The notes beneath the pieces were generated by a model. That model did no database searches. It was given only the letters and a program-made list of their open reading frames with translations, and was not told the origin of the DNA. Positions 18,019 through 26,453 of a stretch of 45,944 nt of DNA are shown one piece after another. Both the position numbers and the translations under genes were made by a program. The stretch covers positions 17,705 to 63,648 of the forward strand of contig JAPOTT010000014.1 in NCBI GenBank assembly GCA_026709025.1, written 5' to 3'. The stretch comes from a bacterium. GTDB taxonomy: Bacteria > Actinomycetota > Acidimicrobiia > Acidimicrobiales > Bin134. Each line of letters opens with the position of its first letter. Within the stretch, counting starts at the first letter, position 1.

Positions 18019-20226
18019 CTAAATGACGATGATGAAGATTCCAGCCAGAATGGTGGCAGCTATAAACATGATGGCCGCGTACTGCTGAACCTTGCCGGTT
18101 TGCATGCGACGCAGCTCTTCGCCCGAGGCATCGGATATCTTGCCGGTGGCATTAACCACACCGTCTACCACTAGCTGATCCACCTTGTGGTACACCACAT
18201 TCCCAGCTTGCACCGAGCGGGTACCCACCTCGTTCACAACACGGTCGATCACATGCTGGTTAACCCAGTTGGTACCCTTTGCTAAGGGCCCCTTCACGAA
18301 GCCCACAATCACCCTGGTATAGAGCCAATCTAAGTAGTACTTGTTCACCAATACCGAATGGCCTGCACGGGCCAGAACCCAACGCCGTGTAGGGCCGTTA
18401 GGCAACTCTGTAGCCATCGGACTAACCGCCCGTACTCTTACGAAATAGTAATAAGCCGCTGCTGCAATACCAGCTAAAGCCACAATTACCGAAACGATGG
18501 CCAAGCTCCATGACGGCGTAGCGTGCTTGATGGAAGGGAAGTAGCTCACACCTACAGGCTCTACCCATTGGAAGAACTTCTCCCGCCAGCTTTCTGGCAC
18601 TAGTTGAAAACCCGGGGGGAAGTTAATAAAGCCTGCTACCACTGCCAAGCTGCCCAAAATCCAAAGCGGCGCGGTAATTCGTGGTCCCGATTCGTGTGGC
18701 GTGCCATGGCCTCGGTACTCCCCAAAAAAGGTAAGGTACACAACCCGGGTCATGTATGCACCGGTTAAGGCCGCAGTAACTAAGCCCATTACTAACATAA
18801 TGGTATAAGACCCGTTGGCATCTGTACCGCCAAAAAATCCCCAGCCGCCGGTGCCCACCAATATCTCGTCTTTAGACCAAAAGCCAGAGAAAATCGGCAA
18901 CCCTGCCAGCGCCAGCGTGCCAAGCATGAAGGTGCGATAGGTATGCGGCATGTGTGCGCGTAACCCACCCATATCTTTTTTCATGTCAAAGGAGTGCACA
19001 GCGTGGCTTACCGAACCCGACCCTAAGAACAAACATGCCTTGAAAAAAGCATGGGTAAACAGGTGGAACAAGGCTGCAGTCCAAGCACCCACACCTAAGG
19101 CCAACACCATGTACCCAAGCTGTGAGATGGTTGAATATGCCAGCACCTTTTTGATGTCGTTTTGTACAAAGGCTAAAGAAGCCCCAACCAAAGTGGTTAC
19201 CCCACCAATAAGCGCCAACAAGTTCAAGCTAGACCCACCAATGGAGTATCCCTCAAAAAACACCCCATACAAACGGGCAATCATGAAGATGCCAGCCACC
19301 ACCATGGTGGCTGCGTGAATAAGCGCGGACACCGGCGTGGGCCCTGCCATAGCATCGGGCAACCAAGTATGCAAAAAGAACTGCCCCGACTTAGACATAA
19401 CAGCAGCAGTTAGACACAAAGCAGCAGCCAGCGTAACCGTGTGGGTCATGGTGCCGTTCAGCGCAGCTTCGTTTACGCCGATTACGTCAAAGGTTCCCGC
19501 AGCAAAGAACAAGATAGAAACACCGATGATGAGACCCATGTCGCCCACTCTGTTGGTGAAAAAGGCCTTAAGAGCAGCATTGGAATTGGGCTTTTCTTCC
19601 CACCAGTGGCCAATTAGCGCAAAAGAACAAACGCCTACCAATTCCCAACCCACCAGCATTTGCAAGGTGGTAGATGCCGTTACGAAAAACAACATGGAGG
19701 CCGTAAACAGGCTCAAGAACGCAAAAAAGTGGGTGTAGCGGCGATCTCCGGCCACGTAATCGGTGGAGTAAACATGCACCAGCAGCGAAACCAGAGTTAC
19801 CACAAAGATCATCATCACAGCTAGGCCGTCTATCAAGATGCCCGCACCAATAGACTCAGCCCCGTTTGTAAGCCAAGTGATAGACCGACTAACCGCGCTC
19901 ACCCCGCCACTAGATTCTCCCTCTGCCGCCAAAGACAAAGCACCTGCACCCAAGGCATACTCCCCCTCGGCACCTTTGCTTCCGCCTCCTTCTACTTCGC
20001 TGATCCATTGAATGGCTGTAGCCACGCCAAACACAAACGAAGCGCCCACGGCAAAGATGCCGATCTCCGAGCCTCCTTTGGGAAACCGCTTGCCAAAGAG
20101 CAAAATCAACAGGAACGACACCGCCGGAAACAACCAGATCAGCCAAGCGTTCTCCAAGAACCAACCCGAAGCTGCTGTGGCTTCCCCAACAGCTTCCGCA
20201 CCGAACACAGCACTCAAAGCGCCCAC
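18019..20226 (-). CDS. nuoL: NADH-quinone oxidoreductase subunit L
   Basis: A 735-residue membrane subunit, the distal pump that carries the long lateral helix of complex I. GHWWEEKPNSNAALKAFFTN, FLHTWLPDAMAGPTPVSALI and the HAATMVVAG motif identify it. There is an extra Gly/Ser/Glu-rich loop (about residues 75-110: EVEGGGSKGAEGEYALG) in the N-terminal part, longer than usual. GTG 20226 has GAGGGG just upstream, and the nuoK stop is 1 base before the gene. Confidence 0.96.
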   Translation of the reverse strand: MGALSAVFGAEAVGEATAASGWFLENAWLIWLFPAVSFLLILLFGKRFPKGGSEIGIFAVGASFVFGVATAIQWISEVEGGGSKGAEGEYALGAGALSLAAEGESSGGVSAVSRSITWLTNGAESIGAGILIDGLAVMMIFVVTLVSLLVHVYSTDYVAGDRRYTHFFAFLSLFTASMLFFVTASTTLQMLVGWELVGVCSFALIGHWWEEKPNSNAALKAFFTNRVGDMGLIIGVSILFFAAGTFDVIGVNEAALNGTMTHTVTLAAALCLTAAVMSKSGQFFLHTWLPDAMAGPTPVSALIHAATMVVAGIFMIARLYGVFFEGYSIGGSSLNLLALIGGVTTLVGASLAFVQNDIKKVLAYSTISQLGYMVLALGVGAWTAALFHLFTHAFFKACLFLGSGSVSHAVHSFDMKKDMGGLRAHMPHTYRTFMLGTLALAGLPIFSGFWSKDEILVGTGGWGFFGGTDANGSYTIMLVMGLVTAALTGAYMTRVVYLTFFGEYRGHGTPHESGPRITAPLWILGSLAVVAGFINFPPGFQLVPESWREKFFQWVEPVGVSYFPSIKHATPSWSLAIVSVIVALAGIAAAAYYYFVRVRAVSPMATELPNGPTRRWVLARAGHSVLVNKYYLDWLYTRVIVGFVKGPLAKGTNWVNQHVIDRVVNEVGTRSVQAGNVVYHKVDQLVVDGVVNATGKISDASGEELRRMQTGKVQQYAAIMFIAATILAGIFIIVI

Positions 20227-20227
20227 A

Positions 20228-20527
20228 TCAACCCCTCATCAGATCTACTTGATCCAAGTTGATGGATCGCCGGTTGCGATATAACAACAATACGATGGCC
20301 AAGCCGATGCCCACCTCGGCTGCTGCCACGGTTATCACGAACAGCGCAAAGATCTGCCCCACTACCGTGGCATGGAAAGCGCCGAAGGCAACCAGGTTTA
20401 TGTTTACCGCATTCAAGATGAGCTCAATAGACATAAGCACCAGCACCCCGTTACGCCGCGCCAACACGCCGTATACGCCAATGCAAAAAAGCACCGCAGC
20501 TAACAAAAGCATGGTGTTGAGATACAT
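20228..20527 (-). CDS. nuoK: NADH-quinone oxidoreductase subunit K
   Basis: A 99-residue, three-helix membrane subunit of normal length. GVLARRNGVLVLMSIELILNAVN holds the conserved glutamates used in proton transfer, here in the second helix, with AAAEVGIGLAIVLLLYR after it. Its ATG overlaps the nuoJ stop (ATGA at 20527), so the two are translationally coupled. Confidence 0.96.
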   Translation of the reverse strand: MYLNTMLLLAAVLFCIGVYGVLARRNGVLVLMSIELILNAVNINLVAFGAFHATVVGQIFALFVITVAAAEVGIGLAIVLLLYRNRRSINLDQVDLMRG

Positions 20528-21030
20528 CAGCCACCCTCCTCGCGGCGGGCAACCACTATGGCCCCGATTAACGCCGCCAAAAGCAAAACCGACACAGCTT
20601 CAAAGGGCACGATGAACTGCGAGAAAAGCTCATCTGAAACCTGAGCAGTGGTTTGGGGCGAGAGGTCGTCTGGCAGTTTTTCTGTGCCAAAGCGATCTAC
20701 CAATGCCACCACCATCACCGCCAACAACAAAGCAGCAGTTAGCAGTGCGGGGAACTTGCGTTTGTAGTCGGTGTCTTCGTTGTCGCCAAAATCCGAACGG
20801 GTAAGCATGATCCCAAACAAAAACAGCACTATCACCGCGCCGATGTAAATGAGCACCTGCGTGATGCCTGTGAACTCAGCTCCAACCAACAAAAACAGCG
20901 CTGCCACGCCTGCTAACACGATCACCAAGTACAGCGCCGCGTGCATGATGTCGCGGGTGGTTACCACACGGCTTGCCGCAGCCACCATCACCGCAGCGAT
21001 GATCCCAAACGCCACATGCTCAGCAATCAC
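20527..21030 (-). CDS. nuoJ: NADH-quinone oxidoreductase subunit J
   Basis: A 167-residue membrane subunit with five hydrophobic segments. ALYLVIVLAGVAALFLLVGAEF followed by QVLIYIGAVIVLFLFGIML is the NuoJ core containing the pi-bulge helix. I chose GTG 21030 because a perfect AGGAGGT lies 9 bases upstream; an upstream TTG at 21060 would place that ribosome site inside the coding region. nuoI ends 46 bases before. Confidence 0.94.
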   Translation of the reverse strand: MIAEHVAFGIIAAVMVAAASRVVTTRDIMHAALYLVIVLAGVAALFLLVGAEFTGITQVLIYIGAVIVLFLFGIMLTRSDFGDNEDTDYKRKFPALLTAALLLAVMVVALVDRFGTEKLPDDLSPQTTAQVSDELFSQFIVPFEAVSVLLLAALIGAIVVARREEGG

Positions 21031-21076
21031 CGCAGCGATACCTCCTGCGCTTGTGCGCAAACAAACACCATCACAA

Positions 21077-21610
21077 TCACCGGGGAACCTTCAACACCTT
21101 TTGTTGCGACCCAGCCTCATAGGGCTCAAACTCAGGCACGGTATCCATCCATTCGCTAAGCCGCTGCTTGTCATGCAACAGATCGGCGATGCGAGGTTCG
21201 GAGTACTCATAGTCGGGGCTCCAAAACAGTGCCTCAAACGGGCACACCTCTACGCAGATGCCACAGTACATGCACAAGCTGTAGTCGATGTCAAAACGGT
21301 CTAGGGCGTTTTTTTGACGAGGCTTGCCTCCCTCTCGGCGAGGCGGAGCTAAGTATTTGTGCCCTTCGATGTAAATGCACCAGTCGGGGCATTCCCGAGC
21401 GCACAGCATGCAAGCCGTACAGTTCTCCTCATGCAGCGCAATAACACCACGGGCCCGATCGGCGGGCACTTCTTTAACATGGGGATACTGCACTGTGTGG
21501 GCATGCTTGGAAGGAGCAGGCACCCCCGGCGGGCCGTCGCCAAATAGCGTACGGAACATGGTGCGTGCTGTTACCTTCAACCCCGTTAGCAAGCCTGGTA
21601 CCAATGCCAT
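21077..21610 (-). CDS. nuoI: NADH-quinone oxidoreductase subunit I (two 4Fe-4S ferredoxin)
   Basis: A 177-residue peripheral-arm subunit carrying two 4Fe-4S clusters. The ligands are Cys64/67/70/74 ([12 protein letters not shown]) and Cys113/116/119/123 ([12 protein letters not shown]). It passes electrons to the N2 cluster in NuoB. The C-terminus is extended beyond the second cluster, as in actinobacteria. ATG 21610 has GGAG 6 bases upstream and was preferred to TTG 21616. A 59-base gap separates it from nuoH. Confidence 0.96.
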   Translation of the reverse strand: MALVPGLLTGLKVTARTMFRTLFGDGPPGVPAPSKHAHTVQYPHVKEVPADRARGVIALHEENCTACMLCARECPDWCIYIEGHKYLAPPRREGGKPRQKNALDRFDIDYSLCMYCGICVEVCPFEALFWSPDYEYSEPRIADLLHDKQRLSEWMDTVPEFEPYEAGSQQKVLKVPR

Positions 21611-21669
21611 ATCCAACTCCTACTTGAGGTTCCTACAGGTATTATGCACAACCACGCTTGTTGCCATCA

Positions 21670-22755
21670 CTAAAACACAACCTTGAAAATACCGGTTACA
21701 ACTATGTTGGCCAGCGCCAACGGAATCAAGAACTTCCAAGCTAGACGCTGGAGTTGATCCTCTCTCAGCCTGGGATAGGTAAACCGGAACCAGAAGATCA
21801 ACGTGGCAACAGCCAATACCTTCACCAGCAAAATAACAGGGCCAGCGATGTTGAAACCCCAGTGAGTGATGTCGCCCCACGGCAATGCCCAACCACCTAA
21901 AAACATCACCGCAGCTAGTGCTGCAAATGCAAAGGCGGTGCCGAACTCGCCCATGAAGAAGAACAAGAACCGAAAGCCGGTGTACTCCACCTGATAGCCA
22001 CCAACAATCTCCGACTCGGCTACCGGCATGTCAAAAGGTGGCTGGGTTAGCTCGGCCTGCACAGCCACCAAGAAAATAAAAAAGCCCACAAACTGCGTAA
22101 GGATGAAGGGGTTGCCGATGCCATCCCAACCAAATATCTCCCCTTGGGCTTGGGCGGTAACTATCTTTTGCAAATCCAGCGTGCCTGCTTGAATAACCAC
22201 GCCCATCACAGCCAACACCAACGGCAGCTCATAAGCAATAAGCTGCCCCGCAGCACGCAAACCGCCCACAAGCGCGTACTTGTTAGACGAAGCCCAGCCA
22301 GCCATCAAGATGCCCACTACCGAAAGCGAAGAAACCGCCAACGCGTAGAAGATGCCCACATCAAGCTGAGCCACCACCGCATTAGGCCCTGCGGGTATCA
22401 CCACGTAGATCAAAAAGGTGGAGATAAGCACCACCAACGGCGCAAGAGCAAATACCGTACGATCTGCCTTTTCGGGGAAGATGTCTTCTTTTTGGAGAAA
22501 CTTAATGCCGTCAGCTAGCAGCTGCAAGGTGCCATAAGGGCCAGCCTCCATGGGGCCTAAGCGGCTTTGCATAAAGCTCATCATCTTCAACAAGAACACG
22601 TAACCCAACACCAGCGCTGCGGTGGGGATGATCAGCGCTACCAACCCCAGTTTGATGGCCGAAGACACCCAGTAAGGTACCTCTAAGGCAAACATGGCCG
22701 AAGGCAGCGGCTGAGCCAGCAGCGGAGCAAACGGTTGGGCAAACGCGGCGCTCAT
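21670..22755 (-). CDS. nuoH: NADH-quinone oxidoreductase subunit H
   Basis: A 361-residue membrane subunit forming the quinone-entry channel with NuoB and NuoD. MMSFMQSRLGPMEAGPYG and LTQPPFDMPVAESEIVGGY, plus FWFRFTYPRLREDQL, are NuoH hallmarks. Here it follows nuoD directly, overlapping by ATGA at 22752-22755. In a 14-gene operon nuoE, nuoF and nuoG would lie between the two; they are absent. Confidence 0.96.
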   Translation of the reverse strand: MSAAFAQPFAPLLAQPLPSAMFALEVPYWVSSAIKLGLVALIIPTAALVLGYVFLLKMMSFMQSRLGPMEAGPYGTLQLLADGIKFLQKEDIFPEKADRTVFALAPLVVLISTFLIYVVIPAGPNAVVAQLDVGIFYALAVSSLSVVGILMAGWASSNKYALVGGLRAAGQLIAYELPLVLAVMGVVIQAGTLDLQKIVTAQAQGEIFGWDGIGNPFILTQFVGFFIFLVAVQAELTQPPFDMPVAESEIVGGYQVEYTGFRFLFFFMGEFGTAFAFAALAAVMFLGGWALPWGDITHWGFNIAGPVILLVKVLAVATLIFWFRFTYPRLREDQLQRLAWKFLIPLALANIVVTGIFKVVF

Positions 22756-23945
22756 CGGTCGATATCGCCCAAAATGAAGTACAAGCTGGCCAGTATGGTC
22801 ACGATGTCAGGCACGAACACACCTTTTAGGAGCCAAGGCGAGATGGACATGTTAGAGAAGCTAGCTGAGCGTATCTTCACCCGAAACGGCACTAAGTCGC
22901 CCTTGGAGACGATGTAGTAACCCATCTCACCTAAAGGATTCTCGGTTGCTGAGTAAGCCTCGCCAGCAGGCACCTTAATAATTCGGGGTACCTTAGCCAT
23001 TATCGACCCGGCAGGTAGCCCGTCTAGAAGCTGATCCACGATCTTGGTGGCCTCACGGGTTTCTTGCAAGCGCACCCAATAGCGAGCGAAAGAGTCACCA
23101 TCGGGGTGAGTCCAAACCTTCCAATCCGCCTGATCGTAAGCCAATGCTTCAGAACCATCGCGTCGCAAATCCCAGTCCACACCGCTAGCACGGATGTTGG
23201 CTCCAGACAAGCCATAGGCCAGCCCCACATCGGCTGGGATGATGCCAATTCCCCGACATCGGGCTTGGAAGATCTCATTGCCCAACACCAACTCGTCAAA
23301 CTCATCACAAAAATCCCGCATTCGGCCCATCACGGCTTTGGTGTTCTCAATCCAACCTTTAGGCAGGTCGTCTTTGAGGCCGCCAATTCGGTTAAAGTTG
23401 GGGTGAAAACGCCCTCCAGTTACGGCTTCTATCTGGTTCAGCACGAACTCACGATCTCTAAAGGCCATAAACACAGGCGTAAGCGCTCCTAGCTGCACCG
23501 CCATGTCTCCCAAAAACAAGCTGATGTTAGCAATGCGACTCAACTCAAATAGCACCGTGCGAATCCACACAGCACGGGGGGGTGCTTCAACCTCCATTAG
23601 CTTTTCGGCCGCCAAAATAAACGGCACCTCGTTGGCAAAGCTGCCTAGCCAGTCGATGCGGTTGATCAGCGTGGTTACCTGCGGGTAGGTGCGAACCTCG
23701 GTGAGCTTTTCATAACCCCGATGCATATAGCCCATGATGGGCTCGGCCTCCACCACCTGCTCCCCGTCTAGGCGGGCCACTAGCCGTAGCGTGCCATGGG
23801 TGGCGGGATGCTGCGGGCCGATGTTGAGGGTCATCCCATCGGTTTCAATTTCCAGATTCAGGCGGGCATCGGCGGCTTGGGTAGCCACATAAGCGCTCTG
23901 GCGGCGCTTGTCCACATCTAGCGCAGGTGCTTGAGCCTGATTCAT
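22752..23945 (-). CDS. nuoD: NADH-quinone oxidoreductase subunit D
   Basis: A 397-residue subunit of the quinone-reducing Q module. NIGPQHPATHG at 42-51 is the quinone-head-group loop with its histidines, and the C-terminus DIVTILASLYFILGDIDR is canonical. There is a ~37-residue N-terminal extension before the core. In mitochondria the homologue is methylated by NDUFAF7; a MidA-type gene lies at 12124-13116. The ATG overlaps the nuoC stop by 4 bases. Confidence 0.96.
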   Translation of the reverse strand: MNQAQAPALDVDKRRQSAYVATQAADARLNLEIETDGMTLNIGPQHPATHGTLRLVARLDGEQVVEAEPIMGYMHRGYEKLTEVRTYPQVTTLINRIDWLGSFANEVPFILAAEKLMEVEAPPRAVWIRTVLFELSRIANISLFLGDMAVQLGALTPVFMAFRDREFVLNQIEAVTGGRFHPNFNRIGGLKDDLPKGWIENTKAVMGRMRDFCDEFDELVLGNEIFQARCRGIGIIPADVGLAYGLSGANIRASGVDWDLRRDGSEALAYDQADWKVWTHPDGDSFARYWVRLQETREATKIVDQLLDGLPAGSIMAKVPRIIKVPAGEAYSATENPLGEMGYYIVSKGDLVPFRVKIRSASFSNMSISPWLLKGVFVPDIVTILASLYFILGDIDR

Positions 23946-24655
23946 GAGCCGTCCTCGCCCGGCATCAGCTCCACATCTACTATCCCTGGCCAGGGCTTGA
24001 CACGCCGTGCCAATAACGGGAAATCCTTACGCATCGGGTTACCCTCAAACTCGCCCGGAAGATATATGTGGCGCAGGTCGGGATGATTGTTGAAGACAAT
24101 ACCAAACATCTCCCAAGCCTCGCGCTCATGCCAGTTAGCACCGGCAAACACCCCAATCAAGGTGTCGATGCTCATGTCGCTATCGGGCAAGTCGGCCTTG
24201 ATGTTGATGCCGGTGTGTGTAGCAGTGGAATGCAAACGCAACAGCATCTGAAAACGAGTGTGGCCGCCACCATAGCCCTGCTCCACAGATTCAACGGGGC
24301 GCTGTGGGGGGTTATCGGTTTGGGCATCCATATCCCTGCCATAAGGCGAGGGCAACCAGTCAATGGCCGACAGCCAATCAAAAAAATCGCAGCCAAGCCG
24401 GTCACGCGCAAAAATAGCAGCATCCACCCACGCTTGGCGGGTAACCCTCACCCACAAATCGCTAGAACAAACAATATGATGCTCACAGTAGCCGTCACCC
24501 AATGCCTCGGCCATCTGTGCAGCCCAACCCTCACGCAACTCATCGGTTTGAGGCTGCTGGGCCTCTTCTCCCTCGGCATCGTCAGCACTGATACCCGCTT
24601 GTGGGGTTTCGCCGCTAACCAAAGGAGCGGTTTCAGTGGACGACAATTGGCTCAC
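23942..24655 (-). CDS. nuoC: NADH-quinone oxidoreductase subunit C
   Basis: A 237-residue 30-kDa subunit. [20 protein letters not shown] and [12 protein letters not shown] are the signature. I chose GTG 24655 (context GGAGAGGTG), which overlaps the nuoB 3' end by 23 bases; an upstream in-frame ATG at 24760 would overlap nuoB by 128 bases and give an unlikely Cys-rich start. The first ~50 residues are a Glu/Gln/Ser-rich, probably disordered extension. Confidence 0.93.
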   Translation of the reverse strand: MSQLSSTETAPLVSGETPQAGISADDAEGEEAQQPQTDELREGWAAQMAEALGDGYCEHHIVCSSDLWVRVTRQAWVDAAIFARDRLGCDFFDWLSAIDWLPSPYGRDMDAQTDNPPQRPVESVEQGYGGGHTRFQMLLRLHSTATHTGINIKADLPDSDMSIDTLIGVFAGANWHEREAWEMFGIVFNNHPDLRHIYLPGEFEGNPMRKDFPLLARRVKPWPGIVDVELMPGEDGS

Positions 24656-25133
24656 CTCTCCACCGCTTAGCCGAGTCTTCGTTGCCGATGCGCTCCTGCA
24701 ATAAAACGATTCCCTCCAATAGGGCTTCAGGCCGTGGTGGGCAACCGGGCACATACACATCTACGGGGATGATCTGATCCACACCCTTTGTCACCGAATA
24801 AGAATCCCAATAAGGGCCACCGCAGTTGGCACACGAACCCATAGAGATTACGTACTTCGGGTCGGGCATCTGCTCATACAGCCGCAAGATAGACGGCACC
24901 ATCTTATCTGTGACGGTGCCGGAGATCACCACCAAATCTGCCTGACGTGGGCTAGCCGGAAACGGGATCACCCCTAAGCGCATCACATCGTAACGGGGCG
25001 ACCCAATGGCTGCGCCCATCTCAATGGCACAACAGGCCAAGCCCCACTGATACATCCACAAAGAATACTTGCGGCCCAAGTTGAGTAACTTGGTTAGAGG
25101 CTTGGGTGCCTTGCCGCTTGCCACCAATCCCAT
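24633..25133 (-). CDS. nuoB: NADH-quinone oxidoreductase subunit B
   Basis: A 166-residue subunit holding the terminal N2 4Fe-4S cluster that reduces the quinone. The ligands are visible: adjacent Cys34-Cys35 in [10 protein letters not shown], Cys101 in MGSCANCGG, and Cys131 in [10 protein letters not shown]. Length and motifs are standard. It starts 9 bases after nuoA ends. Confidence 0.97.
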   Translation of the reverse strand: MGLVASGKAPKPLTKLLNLGRKYSLWMYQWGLACCAIEMGAAIGSPRYDVMRLGVIPFPASPRQADLVVISGTVTDKMVPSILRLYEQMPDPKYVISMGSCANCGGPYWDSYSVTKGVDQIIPVDVYVPGCPPRPEALLEGIVLLQERIGNEDSAKRWRGEPIVVH

Positions 25134-25142
25134 CTAGCTACC

Positions 25143-25508
25143 TCAAATCCACCGCAACACGCCCTTGCGCCAAGCGTATAGCAGCCCTAGTGCCAAGATG
25201 AAGATGAAGATGGCCATCTCCACTAGGCCAAACGTGCCGTATGCCTCTAGCCGTGTGGCCCACGGGAAGATAAACACGGCTTCCACATCAAACATCACAA
25301 ACAACAAAGCAAACACGTAGTAGCGAATGTTGCTTTGCGACCAACCCGAACCTACCGGGTCTACACCGCTTTCGTAGGTGAGGTACTTTTGAGGTTGTGA
25401 GCGGGTAGGCCGAATGAGGCTGCCAGCGCCAAGCATCCCAAATACCAGCGCCCCAGCCAACCCAATAAATAACACGACAAGCAAGTAGTCGCGGAGAAAC
25501 TCCGACAC
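25143..25508 (-). CDS. nuoA: NADH-quinone oxidoreductase subunit A
   Basis: A 121-residue membrane subunit, first gene of the operon. Three hydrophobic helices and the loop with KYLTYESGVDPVGSGW, followed by YYVFALLFVMFDVEAVFIFPW, identify it. GTG 25508 is the only plausible start and has a weak ribosome site. The 43-base gap to degV holds a TATAAAT that could be a -10 element, but I see no matching -35. Confidence 0.95.
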   Translation of the reverse strand: MSEFLRDYLLVVLFIGLAGALVFGMLGAGSLIRPTRSQPQKYLTYESGVDPVGSGWSQSNIRYYVFALLFVMFDVEAVFIFPWATRLEAYGTFGLVEMAIFIFILALGLLYAWRKGVLRWI

Positions 25509-25551
25509 AGCCCGAAGGTTACCGATGCAGATTTATAGGGGCCAATGCAAG

Positions 25552-26391
25552 CTACCGTTTAGCCACATAACCTACTGCAATAACTCCGGGCCCGGCGTGC
25601 GTTCCCACCACCGGCCCGATGAGGTTCACGCTTACGGGATGCTGAGCAGGTTCATCGCCAAGGGCGCTCACAAAATCTGCAATATCGTCTGCTTTTGCAT
25701 GGGCCACGGCCAGATGTTCTAGCTCACCAGCAGATTTCACCTGATTTAGCAACCAACGGCGAGCCTTAGACCGGGTGCGCTGCTTGCCAGCTTCTTGCAC
25801 CGTGCCTGAGGTTAAATCCACACAAGGCTTTATAGACAACGCACTTCCCAACATGGCCTGAGCAGCACCAATGCGTCCACCCCGCTTGAGGTTTTCCAAA
25901 GTATCCAACACGCCATAGATAAAGATGCGCTCTTTAAGTTCGCTGAGCTGAGCTTGAATCTCATCGGCGCTGTGGCCTGCTTCGGCTGCAGCAGCCGCCG
26001 CCAACACCACCAAGCCCAAACCAGCAGATACCTTGCCGGAATCCACCACCCTTACATCTACTTCGCCTTCTAGTGCCCTTGCTGCAGCTTGGGCCGACTC
26101 TCCAGTTGCCGACAAAGCAAACGACAGGTTCACGCAAACCACAGCATCGGCACCCTCAGAGCTTAGCTTCCGAAAAACCTCCTCAAAGGCCCCCGGTGCT
26201 GGTGCCGCTGTGGATGGAAGCTCTGGCGCATCTGCCATCTTGCGATAAAAATCCTCGGCGCTGAGATCTTGCCCATCGATGTACTCCTCGGCGCCAAAGA
26301 TGATGGACAAAGGAACCACCACAATCCCATGGCGCTGAATAACCTCATCGCTAAGATCGCAGGAACTGTCGGTAACTATTCGAACTGTCAT
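25552..26391 (-). CDS. DegV family fatty-acid-binding protein
   Basis: A 279-residue DegV-family protein. The N-terminal VRIVTDSSCDLSDEV, the SLSFAL-type loop (here NLSFALSATGESAQ) and LENLKRGGRIGAAQAML are family signatures. DegV proteins bind a long-chain fatty acid; in Firmicutes, FakB members present it to the FakA kinase. No fakA is in the window. It lies 43 bases upstream of nuoA on the same strand and could share its transcript. Confidence 0.93.
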   Translation of the reverse strand: MTVRIVTDSSCDLSDEVIQRHGIVVVPLSIIFGAEEYIDGQDLSAEDFYRKMADAPELPSTAAPAPGAFEEVFRKLSSEGADAVVCVNLSFALSATGESAQAAARALEGEVDVRVVDSGKVSAGLGLVVLAAAAAAEAGHSADEIQAQLSELKERIFIYGVLDTLENLKRGGRIGAAQAMLGSALSIKPCVDLTSGTVQEAGKQRTRSKARRWLLNQVKSAGELEHLAVAHAKADDIADFVSALGDEPAQHPVSVNLIGPVVGTHAGPGVIAVGYVAKR

Positions 26392-26415
26392 GCTTCAAGA
26401 CTACTACTGAGATGT

Positions 26416-26453
26416 GACACTACTAGCGCGGCGAGACACTACTAGCGCGGCGT
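26416..26453. repeat. 19-bp tandem duplication at the end of the DUF6049 gene
   Basis: GACACTACTAGCGCGGCG plus one base occurs twice in tandem, at 26416-26434 and 26435-26453. Because 19 is not a multiple of three, the second copy is read in another frame and supplies the TAG stop of the DUF6049 gene. Confidence 0.9.

Noticed and set aside
24656-24760. Longer nuoC start at ATG 24760
   Set aside because: It would overlap nuoB by 128 bases and begin with an atypical Cys-rich sequence; GTG 24655 has a better context.
25509-25551. nuo operon promoter
   Set aside because: TATAAAT is present but no -35 at 16-18 bases upstream, so transcription may come from degV or further upstream.
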